Positions 47,652 to 56,500 of a DNA stretch of 64,000 nucleotides are shown one piece after another (position 1 is the first letter of the stretch; each line of letters starts with the position of its first letter). The stretch is from assembly GCA_041741095.1 (NCBI GenBank), contig JBGSKQ010000034.1, positions 5,490-69,489 on the forward strand, written 5' to 3'. This DNA is from UBA6168 sp041741095 (GTDB lineage Bacteria > Bacteroidota > Bacteroidia > Chitinophagales > Saprospiraceae). The position numbers and the translations under genes were made by a program. The notes below the pieces were generated by a model. It did not search any database, was not told the origin of the DNA, and worked only from the letters and a program-made list of their open reading frames with translations.

Positions 47652-48029
47652 ATGAAAAGTACCATTGAAGTCAAAGGGACTTCCATCACCATCTTCAGCC
47701 AAAACGAAGAGGATTATATCTTGTTGACGGACATCGCCAAGGGCTTTACGGACAGCGAGGAGCAGCGTAATTCCGACTATTTCATCCTCAACTGGCTTCG
47801 GCTTGGCAACACGGTCGAGTTTCTCGGCGCATGGGAGATGCTGCACAACACCAGTTTTAATCCTGTCGGATATGACAGGATTAGAATGAACTTGACCAGC
47901 AATGCCTTTCGGCTCTCCGTGAAGCGTTGGCTGGAGGAAACCAATGCCGTTGGCATCGTCGCAAGGGCAGGGCGGTACGGCGGCACGTTCGCCCACAGGG
48001 ATATCGCCATTCAGTTCTGCAGGCGATAG
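47652..48029 (+). pseudogene. KilA-N domain protein, C-terminally truncated
   Basis: A 125-residue frame from ATG 47652. The KilA-N (DNA-binding) domain is clear: DYILLTDIAKGFTDSEEQRN, SDYFILNWLRLGNTVEFLGA, and NAVGIVARAGRYGGTFAHRD. It ends abruptly IAIQFCRR, where relatives continue for another 100 or more residues. It is probably truncated by mutation or deletion. KilA-N proteins are phage-derived, so this may be an old prophage scrap. Confidence 0.65.
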
Positions 48030-48155
48030 TAACATGGGTTAAAAAACAAATGGGCGCTAAGCCTTCCCGTCCTCCTACGATTGACTACTCCCATCTGAGC
48101 ATATGAACTCATTGAGCAGTGGATTCTTCCTTTTAACTACATGAAGCAGGCTGCA

Positions 48156-48842
48156 CTAACCGTTTTTTGCGCCTTTGATCAAAAGCCACAGCATCAGCGC
48201 AAGTTCTCCGAAGAAGGCAGGGAAGGCGAATGTATAAACCGAACCTGCGTATTGCGGCAACAGCAGACCCGTGAAGCTCAAGACCAGGTATGCGAAGCCG
48301 TTGATGGCCAGCCAAATGCCGAGGAAACGGGGCAGGAACTGCGACTTGTACACCAGCACCGCCAAGGGAAAAAGCCATAGTCCCCAATAGGTCTCCAAGG
48401 CCAGCGTTGCATAGCCTTCCAGCTTGAGGAACAACAGCGCCATATCCTGTCGTTGGCCCAATTCGAACGATGTCAATATTTCCCCTTTGAAAGCCATGAG
48501 CGAGGCAATTTTGAATGCCGCCATGCTAAAAACAACCGGGATTTGCACAACTACGAAGCCCACCAACAATTTGGCCAACCACCCGCTCACCGGTTTGAAC
48601 AAGCTGTAAAACGCCAACACCAATAATATCCAGAGGGCACCGCTGATAACATCGCCTATAATTCCCGTCCGAAACAGCCATTCATGGGAAAGTACATTTT
48701 GGGCAACAGTGGCGGCGTCGCCTCCCGTCTTGATTTGCGAAGGAAGGTACATCAGCGAATACAAGCCCGTTATTATCCAAATGAGGAAAAGCAAGCCTGT
48801 GATTCTCGCTTGTTTTTTAAGCGATAAAATTGCGTTTTCCAT
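48156..48842 (-). CDS. DUF4386 family membrane protein
   Basis: A 228-residue protein with six to seven helices and the DUF4386 pattern: KKQARITGLLFLIWIITGLY, FRTGIIGDVISGALWILLVL, and YWGLWLFPLAVLVYKSQFLP with FLGIWLAINGFAYLVLSFTG. Function is unknown. The start at 48842 gives the standard N-terminus. It lies five bases beyond the haloperoxidase-like gene in the leftward direction and is probably co-transcribed with it. Confidence 0.8.
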   Translation of the reverse strand: MENAILSLKKQARITGLLFLIWIITGLYSLMYLPSQIKTGGDAATVAQNVLSHEWLFRTGIIGDVISGALWILLVLAFYSLFKPVSGWLAKLLVGFVVVQIPVVFSMAAFKIASLMAFKGEILTSFELGQRQDMALLFLKLEGYATLALETYWGLWLFPLAVLVYKSQFLPRFLGIWLAINGFAYLVLSFTGLLLPQYAGSVYTFAFPAFFGELALMLWLLIKGAKNG

Positions 48843-48847
48843 GATTT

Positions 48848-50179
48848 TTATTTTATTGAAATGATATTGAAATCAGCCCCGTCGCCCCTCACCTTTTTAA
48901 TGACTTCCGCCGCCACTTTTTTGCCCATATCCAAAGCCACCTCATTATCGGTGCGGAAATGGATGCCCGCATGAAAACGGGATTCCGCCGCCTCCTTCGC
49001 TTTTTTCCGAAAATATGCCTGTTCCGCCGGGAAAAAATAGGCGTATAATTCCGCCGTTATGCTGCCAATCATGGCATGGCCGGAAGGGTAGCCTGGAAAG
49101 GGCGGGCTTTGAAAAAGCGCCGGTTGGAAGGTGGTGTCATATTGCTCCGGACGGATGCCCCAATAAGTATATTTTGCATCCCAGCAAGCCACAAAACCAT
49201 CAAACGTACCAATGGCGGTAATAGCATATATCCTGGCCGCCCTTGGCGGGTTCAGGTGAAGGTTGTGCTCGAATATTTTTCTGTACAACATCTCCTCCCA
49301 AACGGGCTGGCTGGCCCAGTTAAAAGCATTGGACATGGAGTAAAAATTGGACTTGAAATTTTTCAACTCCTCCATGTCTTTCGCAAAATCGGGCGGCGGG
49401 TCGGGGCGGAATTGGCTGCTGCTGTCCAGCACCACCGTTTTGTAAAGCCCCGCAAGCGGGAACATGGGATGTTTGCCTTTCCAATAGCCTTTGCCTTCCG
49501 GTATCTTGCCGTCCCAATCCTTTCCGGGCAGGGAATTTTTGGTGAGCCCGATTTCTTTTTCGGCAATCTTTTTCCCCAATTCAAAGCCCGCACGGGTATC
49601 GCTGGGGAAAGCGACGCCTGCCATTATCCTCGAATCCATCATCCGTTGCGCCATTCGCTGGACGGAGTCGGCGAGCGATGGATAAAAATGGGCGATAATG
49701 GTAACCGCTACCCCGGCTGCGACCGAATGTTCGCAGGGATAGGATGGGCTTTCCGGTTTTGGGACAAGTGCTTTTACCCGCTTGTCCGCAGCGAAGGGGC
49801 GAGGGCGGTTAAAAGCATATTTTGTGTCCCAAGCCGCCACGGTCGCATCGTAGGTCGCCACGCCCAGCAGCATATTGGCCAAGGCCCCATTGTAGCTGGC
49901 GTCGTTCATCCATAAATTGCTCATCATTCGCTGCCAGCGATAGCCCGGAGCGCCTGCATTCCAATGCATGACCTGTTGCAAGGCAACCGAATCCAACATT
50001 TTTTGCCGGGAAATCACTTGCGCAATTTCTTCTTTCCAGGAATTTGGCTTCTGCAAACGGTAAGCTTCGCCGGAGGGGATAAACCAGGTTTTCCATGTGC
50101 CGGCGCCAGGTTCAACCTGGGCGTGGAGGCAGGCGGTTACCAATAAAATTGCTGCTAAAATTGATTGGATCTTTTTCAT
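48848..50179 (-). CDS. Tandem PAP2/vanadium haloperoxidase-like secreted protein
   Basis: A 443-residue secreted protein (signal peptide ending CLHAQ) with two PAP2-like halves. The first has KYAFNRPRPF, SYPCEHSVAAGVAVTIIAHF in place of PSGH, and SRIMAGVAFPSDTRAGFELG. The second has the canonical PGYPSGHAMIGSITAELYAY and SRFHAGIHFRTDNEVALDMG. The acid phosphatase/haloperoxidase triad (K..RP, SGH, SRxxxGxH) is complete only when read across both halves. It may act as a phosphatase or vanadium peroxidase; the sequence does not decide. It is the first gene of a leftward pair with DUF4386. Confidence 0.8.
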   Translation of the reverse strand: MKKIQSILAAILLVTACLHAQVEPGAGTWKTWFIPSGEAYRLQKPNSWKEEIAQVISRQKMLDSVALQQVMHWNAGAPGYRWQRMMSNLWMNDASYNGALANMLLGVATYDATVAAWDTKYAFNRPRPFAADKRVKALVPKPESPSYPCEHSVAAGVAVTIIAHFYPSLADSVQRMAQRMMDSRIMAGVAFPSDTRAGFELGKKIAEKEIGLTKNSLPGKDWDGKIPEGKGYWKGKHPMFPLAGLYKTVVLDSSSQFRPDPPPDFAKDMEELKNFKSNFYSMSNAFNWASQPVWEEMLYRKIFEHNLHLNPPRAARIYAITAIGTFDGFVACWDAKYTYWGIRPEQYDTTFQPALFQSPPFPGYPSGHAMIGSITAELYAYFFPAEQAYFRKKAKEAAESRFHAGIHFRTDNEVALDMGKKVAAEVIKKVRGDGADFNIISIK

Positions 50180-50449
50180 AAGCCGGGTAATTTTTCAGCA
50201 ATATTAATTGGCAAAAACGGGCAAGATTTTCGGCATCAACAGACAACGGCTTTTGGTAAACGAACGGCACTTTTGGGTCAATGGCAGGGCTTTTTGATAG
50301 GATGGATTTGACCTGTTTTTCTGGAAATTGTGCCCGGCGAAAGTTTTGCCGCCTGAACAGTGGATATATTTGCTGGGTGGGGGTATTCCGGGCAACATAG
50401 GTTTGTGGTTGCAAGGCAGGTACTTCCAATCACCCCATTGCTCAATGCC

Positions 50450-51499
50450 ATGAAGTTATCAATTGATAGTCAACGGGTTAAATTGTATGGCTGGATAGGT
50501 TTGGCGTACCTGTCGCTGTGGTTGTTTTCCGATTTGGTAAGCGAAACGGAGACGTTTTGGGAAAGGGCCATGAACAATATCTGGCTGTGCAGCTATTTGG
50601 TTGTCGTCAATTTTTTGCTTTTCGAGTATTCTTTGCCCTTTATCCGGTTGCAGTGGAAAAGGATATTGGCGGCCCCTTTTCTGCTGGCGTTTTTTTTCAT
50701 CTTATATTCGGTAGTATTTTATGGTTGGCGGAATTTTGGGATTTTATTGGGCATATATTTCGAATTAAGAAAACACCCGTCCATAGAAGAAGGAATTGAA
50801 TACCATCTTCCTTATGCTATGATGTCCGCCTTCTTTTTTGGCGCTATCCGATATACTTATGATTTCCGGAAATTAAAAGCGGCGGCGCAACTGCTCCGCA
50901 TTGAGAAACAGCAGGCAGAACTGAACTACCTCAAATCCCAAACAAATCCGCACTTCCTGTTTAATACCCTGAACAATATCTACTCCCTGTCGAGGGACAA
51001 GTCGGACCTGGCGCCGGAATCCATCCTGCGGCTGTCCAAGATTTTGCGCTTTATGCTGTACGAAACCGGAGGTGCATATATCGCAATAGATCAGGAAATC
51101 AAAATTATCGGCGACTATATAGCCCTCGAAAAACTGCGGTATGATGAAACATTGCACATCAATTTCAACTACGATGTGGAGGATATGCACCAGGCATTGC
51201 CGCCGCTGCTGCTAATACCATTGGTGGAAAATGCGTTCAAGCACGGAGCTTCCGAAACCAGGAACCGCCCCTACGTGGATATTCACCTGTCGGTCAATAA
51301 GCGGCAATTGGAATTTATTGTGAAAAATTCCAGTGAAAAACCAGCCGAAGGCCGCTCAGTTATTGAAAATATTGGGCTTTCCAACCTGCGCCGGCAATTG
51401 CAATTGCTTTATTCCGAATATAGCCTGGACGTTCACCAAAGCGAATCGGAATTTGCAGCCACTCTGAAAATCAATCTTGCAAGCCATGTCAAAAATTAA
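50450..51499 (+). CDS. LytS-type sensor histidine kinase
   Basis: A 349-residue kinase with four membrane helices in the first 150 residues (WIGLAYLSLWLFSDLVSETE, WLCSYLVVVNFLLFEYSLPF, APFLLAFFFILYSVVFYGWR). The His_kinase module follows: LNYLKSQTNPHFLFNTLNNI with the phospho-acceptor His, and an HATPase domain (LIPLVENAFKHGASE, IGLSNLRRQL). It pairs with the LytTR regulator whose gene overlaps its 3' end. The start at 50450 begins the membrane domain; the longer frame adds a tail without support. Confidence 0.87.
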   Translation: MKLSIDSQRVKLYGWIGLAYLSLWLFSDLVSETETFWERAMNNIWLCSYLVVVNFLLFEYSLPFIRLQWKRILAAPFLLAFFFILYSVVFYGWRNFGILLGIYFELRKHPSIEEGIEYHLPYAMMSAFFFGAIRYTYDFRKLKAAAQLLRIEKQQAELNYLKSQTNPHFLFNTLNNIYSLSRDKSDLAPESILRLSKILRFMLYETGGAYIAIDQEIKIIGDYIALEKLRYDETLHINFNYDVEDMHQALPPLLLIPLVENAFKHGASETRNRPYVDIHLSVNKRQLEFIVKNSSEKPAEGRSVIENIGLSNLRRQLQLLYSEYSLDVHQSESEFAATLKINLASHVKN

Positions 51500-52178
51500 A
51501 TGCATCATCGTGGAAGACGAGCCGTTGGCAATAAAAATCCTGTCGGATTACGTCTCGCAAGTGCCCTTTCTGGAATTGCAGGGAACCTTTAAAGACGCCA
51601 TAGATGCAACGGATTATTTGCGGGAGCACGATGTCCAGCTTATATTTCTGGACATTCACCTGCCCAAATTAAAAGGCATAGATTTCCTGAAAACCCTGTT
51701 GCATCCACCATCCGTCATCCTTACCACTGCATACCATCAATATGCGGTAGAAGGATTTAACCTCAATGTGACGGATTACCTGTTGAAACCCTTTGAATTC
51801 GAACGGTTTTTAATCGCCGTGAACAAGGTGAAATTTCCGGCAAAAGAGCAGCCGCCCGTCGTTGAAAGCGAGCCAAAAAAGGATTTCATATTTCTGAACA
51901 TGCAAAAAAAGAAGGTCAAAATTTTATTCCCGGATATTGCCTACATCGAAAGCCAGCGGGAATATGTCAAAGTCGTCACCACGAAAAACACCTACCTATC
52001 GAAGATGGGCACCCATGAAATCGAGGCATTGTTGCCGCCGAATCTTTTTAAGCGGGTTCACCGCTCCTTTATCGTTTCTGTTGATAAAATTGAGTCTTTC
52101 ACCGCTGAAACAGTCGAAGTGAACGGGGTGGTGATTCCAGTTGGTAGAGGGTATAGGGGGGTGGTGGAAAGTCTATAA
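51486..52178 (+). CDS. LytTR-family response regulator
   Basis: A 230-residue regulator. The receiver domain (residues 1-115) has the acidic pocket VEDEP and phospho-acceptor Asp in LIFLDIHLPKLKG, with TTAYHQYAVEGF and the K of YLLKPFEF. The LytTR DNA-binding domain (130-228) shows FLNMQKKKVKILFPDIAYIE, SQREYVKVVT and FKRVHRSFIVSVDKIESF. The ATG at 51486 overlaps the kinase gene by 14 bases, so the two are co-translated. Target genes are not evident from the window. Confidence 0.9.
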   Translation: MSKIKCIIVEDEPLAIKILSDYVSQVPFLELQGTFKDAIDATDYLREHDVQLIFLDIHLPKLKGIDFLKTLLHPPSVILTTAYHQYAVEGFNLNVTDYLLKPFEFERFLIAVNKVKFPAKEQPPVVESEPKKDFIFLNMQKKKVKILFPDIAYIESQREYVKVVTTKNTYLSKMGTHEIEALLPPNLFKRVHRSFIVSVDKIESFTAETVEVNGVVIPVGRGYRGVVESL

Positions 52179-52208
52179 CGCTTGGTTTGTTTTTGGTAAA
52201 AACAATTT

Positions 52209-53609
52209 CTAAGGTTTCGATTTCAGGCCCGCTTCCGCTTTCTTCAGGTTTTCCATAAAAAGGGGCAGGTTGCCGTCGTTGTTTGCCTTTGCCAGTTCGA
52301 CTGCCTTGCGGTGGTTTTCTATGGCCTTTTCTATCTTCCCGTTCATGCTGAGGGACTCGGCATAGCTGTCATAACAATTGGCCACTTGGGGGAACAACAA
52401 CGTGTTGCAGTAGAAAATGGCTTCGGCGGTCTTGGGTTTTTTGTGTTGTGCCAGGTACTCGTAGCCCATGCCGTTGATTTCTTGTTCGTTCAGCAACTTG
52501 GCTTCGCAACATTTTTTCATTGCTGCCAACAGGCCTGCTTCCGAGCCTTCCGCCACCCCGTCCAACTGCTTGTACAGGTCGAGCAGGATCGCCTTGTGGG
52601 CTGCCCTTTTCTTTTGACGGAAATCTTCTGCGGCTTGGCCAGCCAAAACTTGGGCTTTATCCAGGGCTTCTCCCGCAGGCACCTGCACTTCCGGCACGAC
52701 GCCAACGCCTTCCCAATTGGTTTTCGTGATGGGGTTGATGGCACGGCCCGTCGGGATGAACACCATGAGCTTGTCGTTGATGGGCATACTGCCGCCGGGG
52801 TTGGCACCACCGCCAGTGGTTTCGCCCACGAGGGTCGCCCTTTTTTGGGTTTGCATGTTGTAGCTGAATTCCTCTGCGCCGGAGAAGGTGCGGTTGCTGG
52901 TGAGCACGAACAGCGGCACTTCGGGCATTTTTTCGCCTCCCACTTTTTCCAGTGTCCAGAACTCGTTCGTGCGGTCGCCTTCCCGCCAGTAGAGGCTGTT
53001 GAGGTGGATTTTTTTATCGAAAAAATAGCTGCACAGGTACTGCACCATTTCCGGGCTGCCGCCGCCGTTTTTCCGCAAATCAATGATGATGGCATCCGAT
53101 GTGCCCAGCAGCGCCATGTAGTGGTCGGCAACGGGCGCCCCGTCTTGAGGGTGCGCAAACCCCCGCAGGTCGAGATAGCCGATATTGCCGTCCAGCTTTT
53201 GGGCGGAGGCAAAGCCTGCCATGTTCGCCCTTCCCCATTCCATGTCCTCCAGGCGACCGTCCACTTGCTGTTCGATGCTGGCCGTTGGGGCGTCCTTGGG
53301 CGGGGCGGGACGAACCCGCATGTGCTTATCGCTGGTGATGGACTGGGCCTCGTCAGTCAGGGCCATTGCGAATGATTTTACGTCGGTGCAGGCGTCGAAA
53401 CGGCCAGCTTTCAACTGCTTGGCCAGGTGCTCGCCCGTCGTTTTTGCCACATCTGGGAACACATATTGTTCGTTGAGCAACTCCGACAGCCGTTCGATGG
53501 ATGCTTTTTTGAAGTCAGCCGTGAGGGCAGCATCCTGGGCAAAGATGGCCTGGGCTGCAATCAGCAGCAGCAGGCAAAGTCCATAAGGGAGATAGAAGTT
53601 TTTTTTCAT
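52209..53609 (-). CDS. Secreted S41-family peptidase with C-terminal helical repeats
   Basis: A 466-residue exported protein (signal peptide 1-24). Residues 30-330 form the S41/IRBP-like peptidase core: ITSDKHMRVRPAPP, NIGYLDLRGFAHPQ, AIIIDLRKNGGGSPEMVQYL, VLTSNRTFSGAEEFSYNMQT with the nucleophilic Ser, and LVGETTGGGANPGGS. The last 120 residues are TPR-like helices (YDSYAESLSMNGKIEKAIEN; NLPLFMENLKKAEAGLKSKP). It probably degrades peptides in the periplasm or at the surface. It stands alone, 30 bp from the convergent LytTR gene. Confidence 0.85.
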   Translation of the reverse strand: MKKNFYLPYGLCLLLLIAAQAIFAQDAALTADFKKASIERLSELLNEQYVFPDVAKTTGEHLAKQLKAGRFDACTDVKSFAMALTDEAQSITSDKHMRVRPAPPKDAPTASIEQQVDGRLEDMEWGRANMAGFASAQKLDGNIGYLDLRGFAHPQDGAPVADHYMALLGTSDAIIIDLRKNGGGSPEMVQYLCSYFFDKKIHLNSLYWREGDRTNEFWTLEKVGGEKMPEVPLFVLTSNRTFSGAEEFSYNMQTQKRATLVGETTGGGANPGGSMPINDKLMVFIPTGRAINPITKTNWEGVGVVPEVQVPAGEALDKAQVLAGQAAEDFRQKKRAAHKAILLDLYKQLDGVAEGSEAGLLAAMKKCCEAKLLNEQEINGMGYEYLAQHKKPKTAEAIFYCNTLLFPQVANCYDSYAESLSMNGKIEKAIENHRKAVELAKANNDGNLPLFMENLKKAEAGLKSKP

Positions 53610-53708
53610 AAAACAAAGATTTTAAGGCCAAGGGCCCTGGCCATATAACGGGCAAGGGTTCGCCCCATTGGCGGTTTTAGTTTGATTTTTTATAAAAAAG
53701 CCAATATT

Positions 53709-54599
53709 TCACTCGTCCAGCCAGTGGATGATGTTCAGCAGGAACTGGGCATTTTGCCCGGCTTCGGGGGCGTTCATGCCGACCCTCCATTGGTTGGGCC
53801 CGGAAAGTTGTGCGGAAAACATCGCTGCTTCGCCCATTACGGCCACCCGTCCTTTTCCATAAGGAAAACATGCGCCCTGATAGTATCCTTCACTTGGCCG
53901 GAAAGGGCTGTTTTCCTCAAATTGCCATGCAACGCTGGGCATGACCAAGGTGTAATTTTTCAGCGCCAGCAAAGGGGAAGCTCCCTCCGGAATGCGAAAA
54001 GCGCTGCCCGTAAAAGCGACCACCGTATCAATGCCCTGCGTGATAGGGTGGGGGAGCAGGCTGCCGTTGCCGGGGTAAAACCGTTCCACTTGCCGGTGGC
54101 GGTTGTCGTTGGCAAAGCAGTTCAAAAACTCGACTCCGAATGACCTGCCCAGTGCTTGGGCGGCCCCCGCAAAGGGCATGTGGTCGGCTATCAGCAGCAG
54201 GCGCCCCCCATTTTTCACCCATTGGTTCACGGCCTCGATTTCGCCAGCGCTGAATGCCGAGGGGGTGGGCAGGTTCCAATTGCCTATGTTACTGCTGTCG
54301 AGCGCATTGGAGATGACCAAAATCCGGCAGGATTGAAGCCCTTCCAGGTGCATCGGCTGGGTGTATGCACCTAATTGGTAACCGTCCTGTTGCAGCACCT
54401 TTGCAAATGGGGCATAGCGTCCGCCGAGGGTATGAAAATTGGCATGTGCTTCGTCAATCCATACCGTGCTGCCCATGCCCCGTGGGTATTTGGGGTGCTG
54501 GCTGGCGTAGGCAAATGCCGTATCGGCCACTTGCTGGGCTTCTACTACATGCCAAAGGCCTGAAAAAAGCAACAAAAGCAATAGTCGAAATGCTTTCAT
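53709..54599 (-). CDS. Exported DUF4350-like protein
   Basis: A 296-residue exported protein with signal peptide (LLLLLLFSGLWHVVEAQQ). The mature part has the DUF4350/GATase-like layout: VWIDEAHANFHTLGGRYAPF, CRILVISNALDSSNIGNWNL, IEAVNQWVKNGGRLLLIADH (switch loop) and FPYGKGRVAVMGEAAMFSAQ. Such domains have a flavodoxin-like fold and occur in gliding-type and envelope proteins, but the function is unknown. The start at 54599 is placed at the signal peptide; upstream codons lack protein character. Confidence 0.6.
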   Translation of the reverse strand: MKAFRLLLLLLFSGLWHVVEAQQVADTAFAYASQHPKYPRGMGSTVWIDEAHANFHTLGGRYAPFAKVLQQDGYQLGAYTQPMHLEGLQSCRILVISNALDSSNIGNWNLPTPSAFSAGEIEAVNQWVKNGGRLLLIADHMPFAGAAQALGRSFGVEFLNCFANDNRHRQVERFYPGNGSLLPHPITQGIDTVVAFTGSAFRIPEGASPLLALKNYTLVMPSVAWQFEENSPFRPSEGYYQGACFPYGKGRVAVMGEAAMFSAQLSGPNQWRVGMNAPEAGQNAQFLLNIIHWLDE

Positions 54600-54733
54600 A
54601 CTTGAAATTGTGCCATCAAGGACAATGCAATCTGGGAAAAGTGGTGCGGGGGAAGGCTGGACGGCCCTGTTTTTGGCCTTTTGTATCCTACAATGACTTT
54701 GGTTAGACCATAAATGGATGGCTATTTTAGGTA

Positions 54734-55381
54734 TCACTTTAGTCCTTCCAATTCCAGCCCCTCGAAGTCTTCCACATATCGAACAATATGGCGGTAGTGT
54801 GCAAACTCCTCCCGCCCATGCGTCGTCGTCACGATGACGGCCTGCGCACCTGCCCGCCGTGCCGCCTCCGCCCCCGTCACGCTGTCCTCGAAGATGAGGC
54901 AATCGCTGACGGCGAGGCCCATTGCGGCAGCGGCTTTTAGGAAAACCTCTGGGTCGGGCTTGCCTTTCGTGACGCTTTTTGCATCCAAAACCGCCGTGAA
55001 ATAAGGGCGAAGATTGAGGTTGTTCAGCACAAAATCCACGTTCTCCGTGGGTGCGGCGGTACCGATGGCCATTGGGATTCCAGCGGCTTTTGCCTTTTCC
55101 AAAAAGCCCTGCAAGCCCGGCACGAGGCGCAGTTCGGGCAGGAAGATTTCCCGGTAGGCAGCCTCTTTTTCATAAGAAATACGGCGGCGGTCTTCGAGGA
55201 GGAAACGGTCGCCGAAAATCCGCTCCAGAATCTCCTCGTTGATGCCGTGGATTTTTTCCTTGACTTCGTCAATGGTCAAGTCCAAGTCGAGTTCCGCCAG
55301 TTTGCGCTGCCAAGCCCGGTGGTGGACCATCATATTGTCCACCATCGTGCCGTCCATGTCGAAGATGATGCCTTTTTTCAT
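54734..55381 (-). CDS. HAD-superfamily phosphatase/beta-phosphoglucomutase-like protein
   Basis: A 215-residue HAD protein with a helical cap. Motif I is KGIIFDMDGTMVDNMMVHHR with both Asp residues. The cap follows (LAELDLDLTIDEVKEKIHGI). Motif II is AIGTAAPTENV, motif III is VTKGKPDPEVFLKAA and motif IV is LIFEDSVTGAEAARRAG. It probably hydrolyses or isomerises a sugar phosphate. It lies 1.1 kb from the arabinose cluster on the same strand, but the split Bro-N gene between them makes co-transcription unlikely. The start at 55381 is the standard N-terminus. Confidence 0.85.
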   Translation of the reverse strand: MKKGIIFDMDGTMVDNMMVHHRAWQRKLAELDLDLTIDEVKEKIHGINEEILERIFGDRFLLEDRRRISYEKEAAYREIFLPELRLVPGLQGFLEKAKAAGIPMAIGTAAPTENVDFVLNNLNLRPYFTAVLDAKSVTKGKPDPEVFLKAAAAMGLAVSDCLIFEDSVTGAEAARRAGAQAVIVTTTHGREEFAHYRHIVRYVEDFEGLELEGLK

Positions 55382-55516
55382 GGGGCGAAAATAGGAGAAC
55401 TTGCGTGAACCAAGCGGCCAAGTAAATGACATTGTTTTATGAGAAATGAATTTATTTGTTTTGATAATGAAAATATTTGTTTCAATTTTTACCTTTATCG
55501 CTCAAAACCAAAAATC

Positions 55517-56400
55517 ATGGAAGAAGCAAAAAACAAACTGGCCGTTTTTCAGGAAAAGGAAATCCGTAGGGTCTGGCACAAGGACGAGTGGTGGTTTTCC
55601 ATCGTTGATGTCGTTGAGGCGTTGACAGAAAGTCCGCAACCAAGCCGTTATTGGAATGAGTTGCGAGCAAGGATGCAATCTGAGAGCGGCAATGATGAAC
55701 TTTTCGCAAATACCGAAAAGTTGAAAATGAAGTCCTTGGATGGTAAAATGAGAGGGACCGAAGCTGCAAATACGGAGAGTATGTTCCGCCTCATCCAATC
55801 CATCCCTTCTCCCAAAGCGGAACCGTTCAAGCAATGGCTGGCCAAGGTTGGCTACGAGCGCATCCAAGAAATCGAGAACCCGGAACTGGCCGCCGAAAGG
55901 GCAAGACAGTATTACCAGGCACTCGGCTACAGCGAGGACTGGATTGCGAAGCGGCTGCAATCCATCGAAATCAGGGGAAAGCTCACCGATGAATGGAAGT
56001 CGAGGGAGGTGAAAGAGGGCCTTGAATACGCCATCCTCACGGCTGAAATCTCGAAGGCGACCTTTGGTTTGACGCCATCGGAGTATGTGAAATTGAAAGA
56101 CCTTAAACGGGAGAACCTGCGGGACCACTACTTGTCCCGAACGCTTTCGGGATGACGGATTTGGAACTGATTTTCACCATGCTCGGTGAAACGGCCACCC
56201 GCAACGAGGCTATCAACAAGGACGCAAAGGGCTTTATTGAAAACAAGGCGGCAGCCCAAGAAGGCGGTGCTGCGGCTGGCGATGCCCTTCAGGCTTTCGA
56301 GAAACGCACGGCCACAAAGGTGGTGACGGAGCGCAATTTCAAACAGCAAATTGCGGAAGCAAAAAAGCAAAAGGAACTGGGCGGCGGGAAGGAGGAATAA
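55517..56400 (+). pseudogene. Bro-N (BRO/Rha-type) gene split by an 18-bp palindrome
   Basis: The first part (55517-56155, 212 codons) carries the Bro-N domain: VWHKDEWWFSIVDVVEALTE, WNELRARMQ, MFRLIQSIPSPKAEPFKQWL and AEISKATFGLTPSEYVKLKD. At 56128, right after LKRENLRDH, 23 extra bases (56129-56151), containing TCCCGAACGCTTTCGGGA, break the frame. The expected continuation, MTDLELIFTMLGETATRNEA..., starts at ATG 56152 and runs to 56400, overlapping the first stop (ATGA). The two halves may be made as separate, coupled peptides, but the original protein is interrupted. Bro-N proteins are phage-related DNA-binding proteins. Confidence 0.8.
56135..56152. repeat. 18-bp palindrome, variant copy 3, inside the Bro-N gene
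   Basis: TCCCGAACGCTTTCGGGA shares its arms with the copies at 114-131 and 32657-32674 and differs in the centre. It sits in the 23-base insertion that splits the Bro-N reading frame. Confidence 0.75.
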
Positions 56401-56500
56401 AAAAATGACGGCATGACTTGAAATCACGCCGTCATTTCCGCTCAATCGTAAATCCCTGCCTGTCGGCAGATAGGGTCATTCGTCCAATCCAAAATCGGAT

